DNA from: Herbaspirillum sp. meg3
GTDB lineage: Bacteria; Pseudomonadota; Gammaproteobacteria; Burkholderiales; Burkholderiaceae_D
Reading direction: 5' to 3'
DNA: 64,000 bases
Assembly (NCBI RefSeq): GCF_002257565.1
Contig: NZ_CP022736.1
Coordinates: 3,968,001 to 4,032,000 of the forward strand
Part shown: piece by piece, positions 25,978 to 35,560 of the stretch
Numbering within the stretch: the first letter of the stretch is position 1
How the letters are laid out: each line of letters begins with the position of its first letter
Program-made: the position numbers and the translations under genes
Notes under the pieces: generated by a model
What the model was told of the DNA's origin: nothing
Database searches by the model: none
What the model saw: only the letters and a program-made list of their open reading frames with translations

Positions 25978-27423
25978 CTATTTCCGTCCGTAAGTGTCTT
26001 CGAAGCGGACGATATCGTCCTCGCCCAGATAGCTGCCGGATTGCACCTCGATCATTTCCAGTGGGAACTTGCCAGGATTTTCCAGGCGATGCGTGACGCC
26101 CAGAGGGATATAGGTCGACTGATTTTCCGATAGCAGGAATACTTCTTCGCCGCGCGTAATACGCGCTGTGCCTTTGACGATGATCCAATGCTCGGCGCGG
26201 TGATGGTGCATCTGCAAACTCAGCGTACAACCGGGGTTCACCACAATGCGTTTTACCTGGAACCGCTCGCCGGCATCGATGGAATCATACCAACCCCAGG
26301 GGCGATGAATTTTGCGATGCGTCAGCGCCTCGCCACGCTTCTCCGCTTTCAACTGCGCGACAATCTGCTTGACCTCCTGCATGTTGTCTTTATTGGCCAC
26401 CATGACCGCATCCGATGTCTCGACGATCACCAGATTGTCGATACCTACGCAAGCGACCAGACGCTCCTGCGCGAACACCAGATTGTTCGACGACTGAGCC
26501 AGCATGACATCGCCCCGCGCGACATTGCCTGCCCCATCTTTCTCGGACACGTCCCACAATGCATCCCAGGCGCCGACATCTGACCATCCGGCGTCCAGCG
26601 GAATGATGCGCCCATCAATGTCAAGCGCCGAAGCAACCGCCAGTTTTTCCATGATGGCGTAGTCGATGGAATCGGCGGGACACGACTCAAAAGCAGCCTT
26701 ATCAATACGATAAAAATCATGATCTTGCTTGCCCCCATCAAATGCAGCGCGGCATGCGTCGGCCATAGCCGGTTGAAAATGATCCATTGCGCGCAACCAG
26801 ACGCTGGCGCGCATCATGAAGAGACCACTGTTCCAGAGATAATCACCAGAGTCGATGTACGTCTGTGCCGTGGCCGCGTCGGGCTTTTCCACAAAACGAT
26901 CAATGACATAGGCATCATCGACGGCTTTCCCGCGCTGAATGTAGCCGTAACCGGTTTCAGGCCGATCGGCAACAATGCCAAATGTCACCATGGCTCCTGC
27001 GACTGCGTGAGGGATGCCTTTCTTAATCGCGATTTGAAAAGCATCGGCGTCTCGAATGACATGGTCTGCCGGCATGACCAGCAAAATCGGATCACCTTTG
27101 TCCCGATGAGCAAGCAACGCTGCCAGTGTCAAAGCCGGAGCGGTATTGCGCCCGACTGGCTCAAGCACAATATGATTGCTGGGACGTCCTGCGGCCCGCA
27201 ACTGCTCCGCAGTGATGAACCGATATTCTTCATTGCAAACGACGACAGGCGCTTGAATCAACGTATACTCGTTGCCTCCATCCTGGATTCGCAAGGCAGT
27301 CGCCTGCAGCATCGTATCGGTGCCAACCAGTGGCAATAGCTGTTTGGGATATTGTTCGCGGGAAAGTGGCCACAAGCGCGTACCGGAGCCGCCTGAAAGA
27401 ATTACTGGCTGCAGATAAGTCAT
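25978..27423 (-). CDS. manC: mannose-1-phosphate guanylyltransferase / mannose-6-phosphate isomerase
   Basis: A 481-residue bifunctional type II PMI-GMP enzyme. The N-terminal nucleotidyltransferase has the pyrophosphorylase signature GGSGTRLWPLSREQYPKQLL (11-30). A C-terminal cupin PMI domain (about 350-475) has RPWGWYDSIDAGERFQVKR, a metal-binding HHHRAEHW region and the conserved end. It makes GDP-mannose for exopolysaccharide or LPS. It stands before the GGDEF gene and near ugd and the heptose kinase gene. The name manC/cpsB is used for this fusion class. Confidence 0.93.
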   Translation of the reverse strand: MTYLQPVILSGGSGTRLWPLSREQYPKQLLPLVGTDTMLQATALRIQDGGNEYTLIQAPVVVCNEEYRFITAEQLRAAGRPSNHIVLEPVGRNTAPALTLAALLAHRDKGDPILLVMPADHVIRDADAFQIAIKKGIPHAVAGAMVTFGIVADRPETGYGYIQRGKAVDDAYVIDRFVEKPDAATAQTYIDSGDYLWNSGLFMMRASVWLRAMDHFQPAMADACRAAFDGGKQDHDFYRIDKAAFESCPADSIDYAIMEKLAVASALDIDGRIIPLDAGWSDVGAWDALWDVSEKDGAGNVARGDVMLAQSSNNLVFAQERLVACVGIDNLVIVETSDAVMVANKDNMQEVKQIVAQLKAEKRGEALTHRKIHRPWGWYDSIDAGERFQVKRIVVNPGCTLSLQMHHHRAEHWIIVKGTARITRGEEVFLLSENQSTYIPLGVTHRLENPGKFPLEMIEVQSGSYLGEDDIVRFEDTYGRK

Positions 27424-27485
27424 TAATCTATCGCTGTCTTTAATCGCTGTTTATTGGTGGATGGCTACTTCAGCGCCTCAAAAAA

Positions 27486-28454
27486 TTATGGCGCCTCGCG
27501 CCGCCGTTTCTTTTGCTGATACATCAGCGCATCGGCGCTGCTCATGAGGTCGCCAATCGTATCATGAGAGGCGGGATCATATTCGATGGCGCCGACGCTA
27601 TACAGCAAATCGTAGCCACGCTTGCTGTCGCGATTATACTCATTGACCGCTGTCTCCAGATGACCAAGCACAGCCTGGGTTTCCTGTGCCGGTGTATTGG
27701 TAAGGAACACTGCAAACTCATCCCCCCCAAGACGGCCGATCACATCCGATTCGCGAAAATTACCCATCAGGATGCGCGCGAAATTGATCAACGCCCTATC
27801 CCCTTCGGCATGGCCGAAACGGTCATTGATCTGCTTGAACAAATCCAGGTCGAAATATAGCAAAGATGCCGGTTTTCCAAGCCGCTTGCACATACTGAGT
27901 GCATGTTCCGACAGCGACTCAAACCCGCGCCGGTTTGATAGTTTTGTGAGTTCATCCATGGTTGCCAGATGCACGGCTGCCATTTCCTGTTCGACCATGC
28001 GCGTCAGATCCGCAAGCATGGCTTTGTCGTCCTCGTCAAATTCACGGGGAATGGTGTCGAGAATGCATAAGGTACCCAGCTTGTAACCTTGCGGGCTACG
28101 GATCGGGCATCCGGCATAGAAGCGAATGTGAGGATCTCCCACCACCAATGGATTGTCATGAAAGCGAGAATCTTCTAAAGCATTGCTTACCACCATGACC
28201 TCATCACGCAAGATCGCATGCGAGCAAAAGGAAACGTCGCGTCCCGTTTCACAGGCATCCATACCGGCACGCGCTTTAAACCATTGCCGTTTAGCATCCA
28301 CCAGACTCACCACCGCCGTCGGTACTGAAAACAGCCGACGCGCGAGCCGTGTCAGGCGATCGAACCGCTCTTCGGGAGGCGTATCCAGAATGTGCAAATT
28401 ATGCAACGCACCAACGCGCGCTTGCTCATCGACGGGAATATCAGCGATTTTCAT
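27486..28454 (-). CDS. diguanylate cyclase with N-terminal GAF domain
   Basis: A 322-residue signalling protein. Residues about 15-155 form a GAF-type sensor (LTRLARRLFSVPTAVVSLVDAKRQW is typical of GAF-GGDEF proteins). A C-terminal GGDEF domain follows, with the intact active motif RLGGDEF near residue 241. The inhibitory I-site RESD is five residues before GGDEF, so the enzyme probably makes cyclic-di-GMP and is feedback-controlled. There are no transmembrane segments. ATG 28454 is chosen as the start of the conserved region; an upstream extension in frame lacks support. Confidence 0.92.
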   Translation of the reverse strand: MKIADIPVDEQARVGALHNLHILDTPPEERFDRLTRLARRLFSVPTAVVSLVDAKRQWFKARAGMDACETGRDVSFCSHAILRDEVMVVSNALEDSRFHDNPLVVGDPHIRFYAGCPIRSPQGYKLGTLCILDTIPREFDEDDKAMLADLTRMVEQEMAAVHLATMDELTKLSNRRGFESLSEHALSMCKRLGKPASLLYFDLDLFKQINDRFGHAEGDRALINFARILMGNFRESDVIGRLGGDEFAVFLTNTPAQETQAVLGHLETAVNEYNRDSKRGYDLLYSVGAIEYDPASHDTIGDLMSSADALMYQQKKRRREAP

Positions 28455-28758
28455 AAGTACCTTTACCCAGTAATTGAGAGAGCTTGTTGAAGGGCAGAAC
28501 CACAGCACAGTCATGTGCATGCCAATGAAGCATTTCCCTCCTTGACCGTATCGCACATACACGATTTGTATTCGCGACAACTACCTTATCGGCAAATTAA
28601 GGTTATTTATTCTTGATGTTCATAAATGACTGTAATGCCGATTATTTTTATGTGCAAGCACGGCCGAGCTGAATGACTATTTGCTGCCACAAGAACAAAA
28701 AACCCCGCAAAAGCGGGGTCGGTCAGCAAACAAAGTGACGTATGGAGCTGCCAGGCCA
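28455..28758. other. intergenic stretch with comEA-like terminator
   Basis: A 304-bp gap between the GGDEF gene start and the stop of the ComEA-like gene. It holds the GGDEF promoter, AT-rich around 28575-28660, and the terminator of the ComEA-like gene at 28693-28719. No further gene is seen. Confidence 0.6.
28693..28719 (-). terminator. intrinsic terminator of comEA-like gene
   Basis: ACCCCGC-AAAA-GCGGGGT stem-loop; on the minus strand it is followed by UUUUUUGUUC. It lies about 40 nt after the ComEA-like stop codon. Confidence 0.85.
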
Positions 28759-29127
28759 TCAGCCCTTGCTGGCCGCCGGTTTGTCCGTTTTGGCGTCTTG
28801 TTCTTTCATCTTTTTAGGAAAGGGTTTAGCTTCGCCTTTGCTCGTGACCAGCGACTTGTTACGCGGTTGCCCGTTCACCGTCAGGCCGGCATCGGACAAT
28901 TTATTGGCGCTTTTATCACCAACGCCTTTGACGCGCGTAGTGAAGTCTGCCCAATCCTTGAAATCACCCTTTTTGCGCTCATCCAGAATGCGCTTGGACA
29001 TTGCAGGGCCGATACCTTTGATGCCATCCAACGCCGCCTGATCCGCCTTGTTGACGTCAGCCTGAGCAAATGCCAAACCGGCAGTCATGGCGAACGTACA
29101 GATTGCCAGCACGATTTTCTTCAACAT
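28759..29127 (-). CDS. ComEA-like helix-hairpin-helix protein, exported
   Basis: A 122-residue protein with a signal peptide (MLKKIVLAICTFAMTAGLAFA). The typical ComEA core VNKADQAALDGIKGIGPAMSKRIL contains the helix-hairpin-helix GIGP. A Lys-rich C-terminal tail (about 95-122) follows. ComEA proteins bind DNA outside the cytoplasmic membrane in natural transformation. Many proteobacterial short ComEA proteins like this have no shown transformation role, so only DNA binding is a safe inference. It has its own terminator. Confidence 0.88.
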   Translation of the reverse strand: MLKKIVLAICTFAMTAGLAFAQADVNKADQAALDGIKGIGPAMSKRILDERKKGDFKDWADFTTRVKGVGDKSANKLSDAGLTVNGQPRNKSLVTSKGEAKPFPKKMKEQDAKTDKPAASKG

Positions 29128-29255
29128 AATGTTCCTTTAGAGGTAAGTGTCGAGTCCATTAACAACACCGGTAAACAAAGTCAGCCGGCTGAATGACTTA
29201 ACGATACCCAGGAACAAAAGTTGACAAAATAACAATCAAATAAAATCGAAATAAA

Positions 29256-30185
29256 TTAGAGAGAAAGTTCTTCGCGGGTGACGGTCGCCGTTCCCAACTT
29301 ACCCACAACGATCCCACCTGCCAGATTCGCGATTCGGACCGCTTCCGGCAAAGCAACGCCATTGCCCAACATGACGGCCAATGTAGCAATCACGGTGTCG
29401 CCGGCACCGGAGACGTCAAACACCTCACGCGCGACAGCGGGGAAGTTGAGGACTTCGTTCTCCTGATACAGCGTCATCCCCTCTTCAGAACGTGTCAACA
29501 GCAGCGCTTCGAGCTCCAGTTCCTTACGCAGCTTTTGCGCCTTTGCTGTCAATTCCTCTTCGGTCTTCCAACTTCCGACAATACGGATAAGTTCGGAGCG
29601 ATTCGGCGTCAGCATGGACGCGCCTTTATAGCGTAAGAAATCGTCGCCTTTGGGATCCACCAGAATCCGTTTGCCCAGCTTGCGGCCGACGCTGATCATA
29701 TCGGCGACATTAACCAGGCTGCCTTTGGCGTAATCCGACAAAATGATCACGTCGTAGTTGCTGACCAACGCGTTGTATTGCGTCAACTTGTCGCGCAATA
29801 CGGTGTCGGTCGGTGCATCTTCGAAATCAACTCGCACCAGTTGTTGCTGGCGGCCAATGACGCGCAACTTGATGATGGTGGAAATTGCCGGATCGCGATT
29901 GAGGTAGCTATCGATGCCTAGTTCGGTCAACAAACCTTCGACAACCGAACCTGCCTCGTCCTGCCCGATGACGCCAAGCAAACCGGTGTTCGCGCCCAGT
30001 GTCGCCGCATTGCGCGCAACGTTTGCGGCCCCCCCCAGACGTTCTTCGCGCCGCTCCACCCGTACGATGGGAACGGGTGCTTCGGGCGAGATGCGATTGA
30101 CTTCGCCAAACCAGTAGCGATCCAGCATGACGTCGCCAACGATCAAGATATGGGCTTTATTGGTGGCAGAGAGCGCTATGGCCAT
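29256..30185 (-). CDS. rfaE1: D-glycero-beta-D-manno-heptose-7-phosphate kinase
   Basis: A 309-residue PfkB-family sugar kinase equal to the kinase domain of HldE (RfaE). The N-terminal motif ILIVGDVMLDRYWFGEVNRI, RISPEAPVPIV and the PfkB signature DVSGAGDTVIA (near residue 259) are seen. It phosphorylates heptose-7-phosphate at C1 for LPS core heptose. The adenylyltransferase domain is absent, as is usual in betaproteobacteria, where it is a separate protein (RfaE2). It follows ugd with a 4-bp gap. Confidence 0.93.
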   Translation of the reverse strand: MAIALSATNKAHILIVGDVMLDRYWFGEVNRISPEAPVPIVRVERREERLGGAANVARNAATLGANTGLLGVIGQDEAGSVVEGLLTELGIDSYLNRDPAISTIIKLRVIGRQQQLVRVDFEDAPTDTVLRDKLTQYNALVSNYDVIILSDYAKGSLVNVADMISVGRKLGKRILVDPKGDDFLRYKGASMLTPNRSELIRIVGSWKTEEELTAKAQKLRKELELEALLLTRSEEGMTLYQENEVLNFPAVAREVFDVSGAGDTVIATLAVMLGNGVALPEAVRIANLAGGIVVGKLGTATVTREELSL

Positions 30186-30189
30186 GAAC

Positions 30190-31566
30190 TTAGACCTTGG
30201 TCAAAATGGAACGGCCGATACCGTGGTATTCGATACCAATATCGGACATCACTTGCGGTTCAAACAAATTGCGGCCATCGAAAATAACCGGCGACTTGAG
30301 CTTGCTCTTGAGCTGATCGAAGTCGGGGCTTCTGAACGCCTTCCATTCGGTCACGATAGCCAAGGCATCTGCGTCTTGCAGTGCATCCACCGGACTTTCG
30401 CAGAAACGAATGCGGGACAACGCATCCTTGTTGTCGGCAAAATCCAATGCCAGGACACGCTTAGCTTCCTTCATGGCGACCGGATCGTACACGGCAACCG
30501 TCGCACCGCGCTCGATCAGCTCACCGAGCAAGACGCGCGACGAAGCTTCACGCATGTCGTCGGTGTTCGGTTTGAACGCCAGCCCCCAGATTGCAAAATG
30601 CTTGCCGTGCAGGTTCTCGCCAAAACGCGTCACAACCTTCTTGCCAAGTACATGCTTCTGGTTATTGTTGACTTGCTCCACCGCGCGCAAGATATGCAAC
30701 TCCTGCCCGTAGTCGCGCGCTGTGCGCTCCAGCGCCTGCACATCTTTCGGGAAACAAGAGCCGCCATAACCGCAACCGGCATAAAGGAAACTGTGGCCAA
30801 TGCGCGGATCAGAGCCGATGCCGTGACGTACCGCTTCAATATCCGCACCCACTTTATCGGCGAGATTGGCCAGCTCATTCATGAAAGAGATGCGCGTCGC
30901 CAGCATCGCATTTGCAGCGTACTTGGTGAACTCAGCAGAACGCACATCCATCCAGTAGGTACGCTCGTGATTGCGGTTAAACGGTGCATACAACTTTTTC
31001 ATCGTCGCATAGGCACGCTGTCCTTCCGGCGTATTGTCGTGACCGATGACAATACGATCTGGACGCATGAAATCCTCGACCGCTGCGCCCTCCTTGAGGA
31101 ATTCAGGATTGGACACCACCGAAAACGAAGCATCCTTGGTAGCACGCGGATCCAGTTCTTGCTGAATAGCAGCGCTCACGCGATCCGCCGTGCCGACAGG
31201 CACCGTCGATTTGTCGACGATGACCTTGAACCCAGTCATGTGCTTGCCGATGTTGCGTGCCGCGGCAAGAACGTACTGCAGATCTGCAGATCCATCTTCA
31301 TCGGGGGGCGTACCTACTGCGATAAATTGCACATCGCCATGCGCGACGCTGGCGGCGACATCGGTGGAAAACGTCAACCGGCCCGCAGCACGATTACGTG
31401 CAACAACATCTTCCAGACCGGGTTCATGAATAGGAATGCCGCCGTTATTGAGAATGTCGACCTTGGATTGATCGACATCGAGACAAAACACGTCGTTGCC
31501 CAGCTCTGCAAGGCAAGCGCCGGTGACTAGCCCGACATAGCCGGTGCCGATAATGGTAATTTTCAT
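30190..31566 (-). CDS. ugd: UDP-glucose 6-dehydrogenase
   Basis: A 458-residue NAD-dependent enzyme making UDP-glucuronate for capsule, exopolysaccharide or lipid A sugars. The NAD-binding GTGYVGLVTGACLAELG motif lies at the N-terminus (7-23). The catalytic cysteine (about residue 271) is in CGYGGSCFPKD, and the C-terminal UDP-binding FKPNTDDMREA region is present. It lies between lapB and the heptose kinase gene with short gaps, so it is probably in one envelope-sugar operon. Confidence 0.95.
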   Translation of the reverse strand: MKITIIGTGYVGLVTGACLAELGNDVFCLDVDQSKVDILNNGGIPIHEPGLEDVVARNRAAGRLTFSTDVAASVAHGDVQFIAVGTPPDEDGSADLQYVLAAARNIGKHMTGFKVIVDKSTVPVGTADRVSAAIQQELDPRATKDASFSVVSNPEFLKEGAAVEDFMRPDRIVIGHDNTPEGQRAYATMKKLYAPFNRNHERTYWMDVRSAEFTKYAANAMLATRISFMNELANLADKVGADIEAVRHGIGSDPRIGHSFLYAGCGYGGSCFPKDVQALERTARDYGQELHILRAVEQVNNNQKHVLGKKVVTRFGENLHGKHFAIWGLAFKPNTDDMREASSRVLLGELIERGATVAVYDPVAMKEAKRVLALDFADNKDALSRIRFCESPVDALQDADALAIVTEWKAFRSPDFDQLKSKLKSPVIFDGRNLFEPQVMSDIGIEYHGIGRSILTKV

Positions 31567-31598
31567 AGTATTCCTACAGATGCAAGCGCATGCGCGCT

Positions 31599-32774
31599 CT
31601 AGTTCATCACATTCAATTCTTCAGTACGACGCGGCGGGTACGTTTCCCAATGATTGCAGCCGGGGCAATGCCAGTAGAACTGACGCGCCTTGAAGCCGCA
31701 ATGTGTGCATTGATAGCGAGCCAGCTTTTGCGTGTAACTATGTACCAGCGTTTTGACAACTGACAGCTCAGGACGAATTTCCGCCGGGGCATTGATCAGA
31801 CGAGCTTCCAGGAATTTATCCAATCCCAGCAAAGTCGGCGTCCTGCGCAGTTCATCACTGACCAGTTGATTGGCTGCCTCAACGCCTTCCAGCTCCAACA
31901 CAGCCTTGAAAACCACTTCCAGCAAATCAATGGAAGATGCTTCTGCCTGATAAGCACGCAGCAAATTCAAACCTTCTTTGAGACGACCGACTGCCTGGTA
32001 GCCATCAAGCAAACGCTGCGCTACCAGAGCAGCATGGGGCACACTTTGATGTTCGACGCGACGCCAGGCCAGCAAGGCGGCTTCAACATCGCCCTTGGCC
32101 AGATATACGTCACCCAGCAAGATGTTGGCACGCACGCTCTTGCGATCGGTTGCCAATGCCTTTTCAAGCATGTTCATGGCCGCATCGGGGTTGGTGTGCA
32201 CCAACTCGTCTTCCGCCAGTTCGCAATAGAACTGCGCGATTTCTTTTTGCCGGCCGCCCGCGCCGGAGGCTTGCAAGGTCTCCGCTGCCTTGATGGCGCG
32301 CGCCCATTCTTTTTCACGTTGATAAATTTCCAACAAGGCGCGTCCGGCCTGTGCGCCGTATTGTGTATCGCTGAGCAGATGGAAGGTTTCTTCCGCACGA
32401 TCCAGCAAGCCGGCTTTCAGGTAATCCTGCCCGAGTTCGTATTGCGCATGCGCTTTATGCTCCGCCGGCAAATCCGGGCGTGCCAGCAAGTTTTGGTGAA
32501 CACGAATTGCGCGCTCAGTCTCTCCACGACGGCGGAACAAGTTGCCTAGTGCGAAGTGCAGGTCGACGGTTTCCGGATCGAGTTTGACGATTTCGATAAA
32601 CGCATCGATCGCCTTGTCCGGCTGCTCATTCAGAAGAAAGTTCAGCCCTTTGAAATAGCCGCGCGGCAAAGTACGCGACTCAGAAATCAACTGGTTGATA
32701 TCGACACGCGCGGCAATCCAGCCCAGCCCAAAAAAGACGGGAATGCCAAGCAGCCACCAGAATTCAAATTCCAT
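31599..32774 (-). CDS. lapB: LPS assembly protein LapB (YciM)
   Basis: A 391-residue protein with one N-terminal membrane segment (MEFEFWWLLGIPVFFGLGWI). Several tetratricopeptide repeats follow from about residue 35. A C-terminal rubredoxin-like zinc module has CTHC and CPGC pairs. LapB controls LPS synthesis by presenting LpxC to FtsH and coordinates LPS assembly. ATG 32774 starts the membrane segment; a longer frame upstream is ignored. It is 10 bp after lapA, the usual pair. Confidence 0.95.
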   Translation of the reverse strand: MEFEFWWLLGIPVFFGLGWIAARVDINQLISESRTLPRGYFKGLNFLLNEQPDKAIDAFIEIVKLDPETVDLHFALGNLFRRRGETERAIRVHQNLLARPDLPAEHKAHAQYELGQDYLKAGLLDRAEETFHLLSDTQYGAQAGRALLEIYQREKEWARAIKAAETLQASGAGGRQKEIAQFYCELAEDELVHTNPDAAMNMLEKALATDRKSVRANILLGDVYLAKGDVEAALLAWRRVEHQSVPHAALVAQRLLDGYQAVGRLKEGLNLLRAYQAEASSIDLLEVVFKAVLELEGVEAANQLVSDELRRTPTLLGLDKFLEARLINAPAEIRPELSVVKTLVHSYTQKLARYQCTHCGFKARQFYWHCPGCNHWETYPPRRTEELNVMN

Positions 32775-32784
32775 AAAAGTCTTT

Positions 32785-33117
32785 TTAGATGAGATGCTGC
32801 GGTGGAACAGGAACAACACTGTCCGGCTGCGGCGGCTGAATCTGCGCCAGTTGCTGAGCTTCGCGCTCTTTCTGCAGCGACGAAACAGCTTTCTTGTGCC
32901 GGGATGCTTCGCGGCGATGGCGGAACACGATCGGCGTCATGGCCAGTACACCAAGAATGGCGCCACCGACAAAGCAGACCAGCAATACGAGTACCAGAGG
33001 ATCGGTACGCTCATAGCCGAGGAAGAAATGGAGCGTAATTTCTTGCGTATTTTTCAGCGCAAAGAAAAAGAAAAGAATAAAGAGGACGGCCGCAATCAGT
33101 CTTGAAATTATCTTCAT
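32785..33117 (-). CDS. lapA: LapA (YciS) membrane protein
   Basis: A 110-residue inner-membrane protein with two hydrophobic segments (ISRLIAAVLFILFFFFALKN and VLVLLVCFVGGAILGVLAM). A charged cytoplasmic coiled tail is rich in Glu/Arg and ends PPQHLI. It pairs with LapB in the same operon and modulates LapB-controlled LPS synthesis. ATG 33117 starts the first hydrophobic segment. The promoter must lie in the gap after the ihfB terminator. Confidence 0.9.
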   Translation of the reverse strand: MKIISRLIAAVLFILFFFFALKNTQEITLHFFLGYERTDPLVLVLLVCFVGGAILGVLAMTPIVFRHRREASRHKKAVSSLQKEREAQQLAQIQPPQPDSVVPVPPQHLI

Positions 33118-33240
33118 GGCGCTAATCCTTTTTTGATGTATTGGCCAACCGCAACGGTGTGGCGATAAGGTACAGCATGCAGCACAGACAACCAAACAAT
33201 AAAATCAGGTCGCCGATACGGCAGATGTGAAATTGTACGT

Positions 33241-33270
33241 GAAAAAAAACGGCATCCAAAGATGCCGTTT
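33241..33270 (-). terminator. intrinsic terminator after ihfB
   Basis: AAACGGCATC-CAAA-GATGCCGTTT stem, followed on the minus strand by U8. It lies between the ihfB stop and lapA, separating the cmk-rpsA-ihfB transcripts from lapAB. Confidence 0.9.
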
Positions 33271-33339
33271 AATTTGTTAAGCGCTATTTACACTCATTAC
33301 GCTCAACAGTCCCGCTTGCTCTGCAGCAGGCGCAACAAC

Positions 33340-33645
33340 TTAGTCTTCCTTGATGGGTTGCCCCACCATGGCGTCGACACGCTCCCGCAATTCCTTGCCG
33401 GGCTTGAAATGAGGTACGCGCTTTTCCGGCACCATCACTTTGTCACCCGACTTGGGATTGCGACCGATACGAGGCGGCCTGCGATTTAACGCAAAGCTGC
33501 CAAAACCACGGATCTCGATACGTTGGCCGGTTGCAAGTGCATCGACCATTGCATCGAGGATGGTTTTGACCGCGTAATCCGCATCCTTGGCGACAAGTTG
33601 CGGATAACGCTCAGCCAGGCGAGCGATCAGCTCAGACTTGGTCAT
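33340..33645 (-). CDS. ihfB: integration host factor subunit beta
   Basis: A 101-residue DNA-bending protein of the HU/IHF family. MTKSELIARLAERYPQL is the IhfB start, and the DNA-inserting arm has RRPPRIGRNPKSGDKV with the conserved proline. It forms a heterodimer with IhfA for replication, recombination and gene control. It lies 13 bp after rpsA, the normal rpsA-ihfB pairing in proteobacteria. Confidence 0.96.
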   Translation of the reverse strand: MTKSELIARLAERYPQLVAKDADYAVKTILDAMVDALATGQRIEIRGFGSFALNRRPPRIGRNPKSGDKVMVPEKRVPHFKPGKELRERVDAMVGQPIKED

Positions 33646-33658
33646 TATGCTCGACTAA

Positions 33659-35374
33659 TCAGTTCTTGTTGTCGAGCTTTGCCTTCAGCAGTGCACCTAG
33701 GCTGGTGGTACCGGAAGCAGCGCTGGAGTCCGAAGACATCTTTTGCATTGCCTCTTGAGTCTCAGCATTGTCCTTTGCCTTGATCGACAATTGGATGCTG
33801 CGTGCCTTGCGGTCGATGTTGATGACCAGTGCTTCAACGCTGTCGCCGACCTTCAGGTGTGTACCGGCATCTTCAACGCGATCGCGGGAGATTTCGGATG
33901 CACGCAGGTAGCCTTCGACTTCGTCGGACAACTGGATCACTGCGCCCTTAGGCTCGACCGACTTGACCGTACCGTTAACCAGTGCGCCCTTGTCGTTCAT
34001 TGCAGCGAAGTTGTTGAACGGATCACCCTCCAGTTGCTTGACGCCCAGGGAAACGCGCTCACGCTCGACGTCGATTGCCAGAACAACAGCTTCCAGCTCA
34101 TCGCCCTTCTTGAAGCGGCGGACAGCTTCTTCGCCGGTTTCAGTCCAGGACAGGTCGGACAGGTGAACCAGACCATCGATGTTGCCGGTCAGGCCGATGA
34201 ACACGCCGAAGTCAGTGATCGACTTGATGGCGCCCTTGACCTTGTCGCCCTTCTTGTGGCTGATCGCGAAATCATCCCAAGGATTTGGCTTGCATTGCTT
34301 CATGCCCAGGCTGATACGACGACGCTCTTCGTCGATTTCCAGAACCATGACTTCAACTTCGTCGCCCAGTTGAACAACCTTGTTAGGCGCGACGTTCTTG
34401 TTGGTCCAATCCATTTCGGAAACGTGCACCAGACCTTCGATGCCTTGCTCGACTTCGACGAATGCGCCGTAGTCTGTCAGGTTGGTGACCTTACCGAACA
34501 GGCGTGTGCCTTGTGGGTAACGACGGGACAGACCTGTCCACGGGTCGTCGCCCAGTTGCTTGACGCCCAGCGAAACGCGATTCTTCTCTTGATCGTACTT
34601 GAGGACCTTGGCAGTGATCTCTTGACCGACTGTGAGCACTTCCGATGGGTGACGCACACGACGCCATGCCAGATCGGTGATGTGCAACAGGCCGTCGATA
34701 CCGCCCAGATCCACGAACGCGCCGTAGTCGGTGATATTTTTGACGACACCGGTAACCACAGTGCCTTCTTTCAGGGTTTCCATCAGCTTTTGACGCTCTT
34801 CGCCCATCGATGCTTCGATGACGGCGCGACGCGACAACACGACGTTGTTGCGCTTGCGATCCAGCTTGATAACCTTGAATTCCAGGGTCTTGCCTTCGAA
34901 AGGCGTTGTATCCTTGACCGGACGTGTATCCACCAGCGAACCTGGCAGGAAGGCACGAATACCGTTGGTCAGAACGGTCAGACCGCCCTTGACCTTGCCA
35001 TTGACAGTACCAACGACGATCTCGCCGGACTCCATCGCTTTTTCGAGCGAGAGCCACGATGCCAGACGCTTGGCCTTGTCACGCGACAGGATAGTGTCGC
35101 CGAAACCGTTTTCCAGCGATTCGATCGCGACGGAGATGAAATCACCGACGTTGACTTCGAGTTCGCCGTTGTCATTTTTGAATTCTTCGATTGGAATGAA
35201 GGCTTCGGACTTCAGGCCGGCGTTGACGATAACGAAGTTATGGTCGAGGCGGACGACTTCAGCCGAAATGACTTCACCAGAACGCATGTCTTGACGTGAC
35301 AGCGATTCTTCAAACAGCGCTGCAAATGCATCAGCGCCAGCGGCTCCAGGAGCCAGGATAGTTGTGGTAGACAT
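33659..35374 (-). CDS. rpsA: 30S ribosomal protein S1
   Basis: A 571-residue protein of six S1 RNA-binding repeats. It is needed for translation initiation on most mRNAs by binding the 30S subunit and single-stranded leaders. Repeats are visible from about residue 35 to 540, each with GxVxxxxxFGAFVxL-type wording (e.g. DYGAFVDLGGIDGLLHITD). The start is ATG 35374, since the upstream in-frame extension begins with TTG. The 186-bp leader before it may hold autoregulatory sites, but I see no defined motif. Confidence 0.97.
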   Translation of the reverse strand: MSTTTILAPGAAGADAFAALFEESLSRQDMRSGEVISAEVVRLDHNFVIVNAGLKSEAFIPIEEFKNDNGELEVNVGDFISVAIESLENGFGDTILSRDKAKRLASWLSLEKAMESGEIVVGTVNGKVKGGLTVLTNGIRAFLPGSLVDTRPVKDTTPFEGKTLEFKVIKLDRKRNNVVLSRRAVIEASMGEERQKLMETLKEGTVVTGVVKNITDYGAFVDLGGIDGLLHITDLAWRRVRHPSEVLTVGQEITAKVLKYDQEKNRVSLGVKQLGDDPWTGLSRRYPQGTRLFGKVTNLTDYGAFVEVEQGIEGLVHVSEMDWTNKNVAPNKVVQLGDEVEVMVLEIDEERRRISLGMKQCKPNPWDDFAISHKKGDKVKGAIKSITDFGVFIGLTGNIDGLVHLSDLSWTETGEEAVRRFKKGDELEAVVLAIDVERERVSLGVKQLEGDPFNNFAAMNDKGALVNGTVKSVEPKGAVIQLSDEVEGYLRASEISRDRVEDAGTHLKVGDSVEALVINIDRKARSIQLSIKAKDNAETQEAMQKMSSDSSAASGTTSLGALLKAKLDNKN

Positions 35375-35560
35375 AGATTTAAGAAAGGTGTTGGCCAATA
35401 TCCGGTCGCGATTTGCAGAAATCAGACTGCTGACGATGCACGCAAAGGGCGATAAATAATGGGTTTAGGTTTATCAACACTCGCCGGACTTTGCATCTGG
35501 AGAGCACCAATGACATTACAGAAACAACAAACAAAACAGCTAAAAATACTGCGCAAGTGC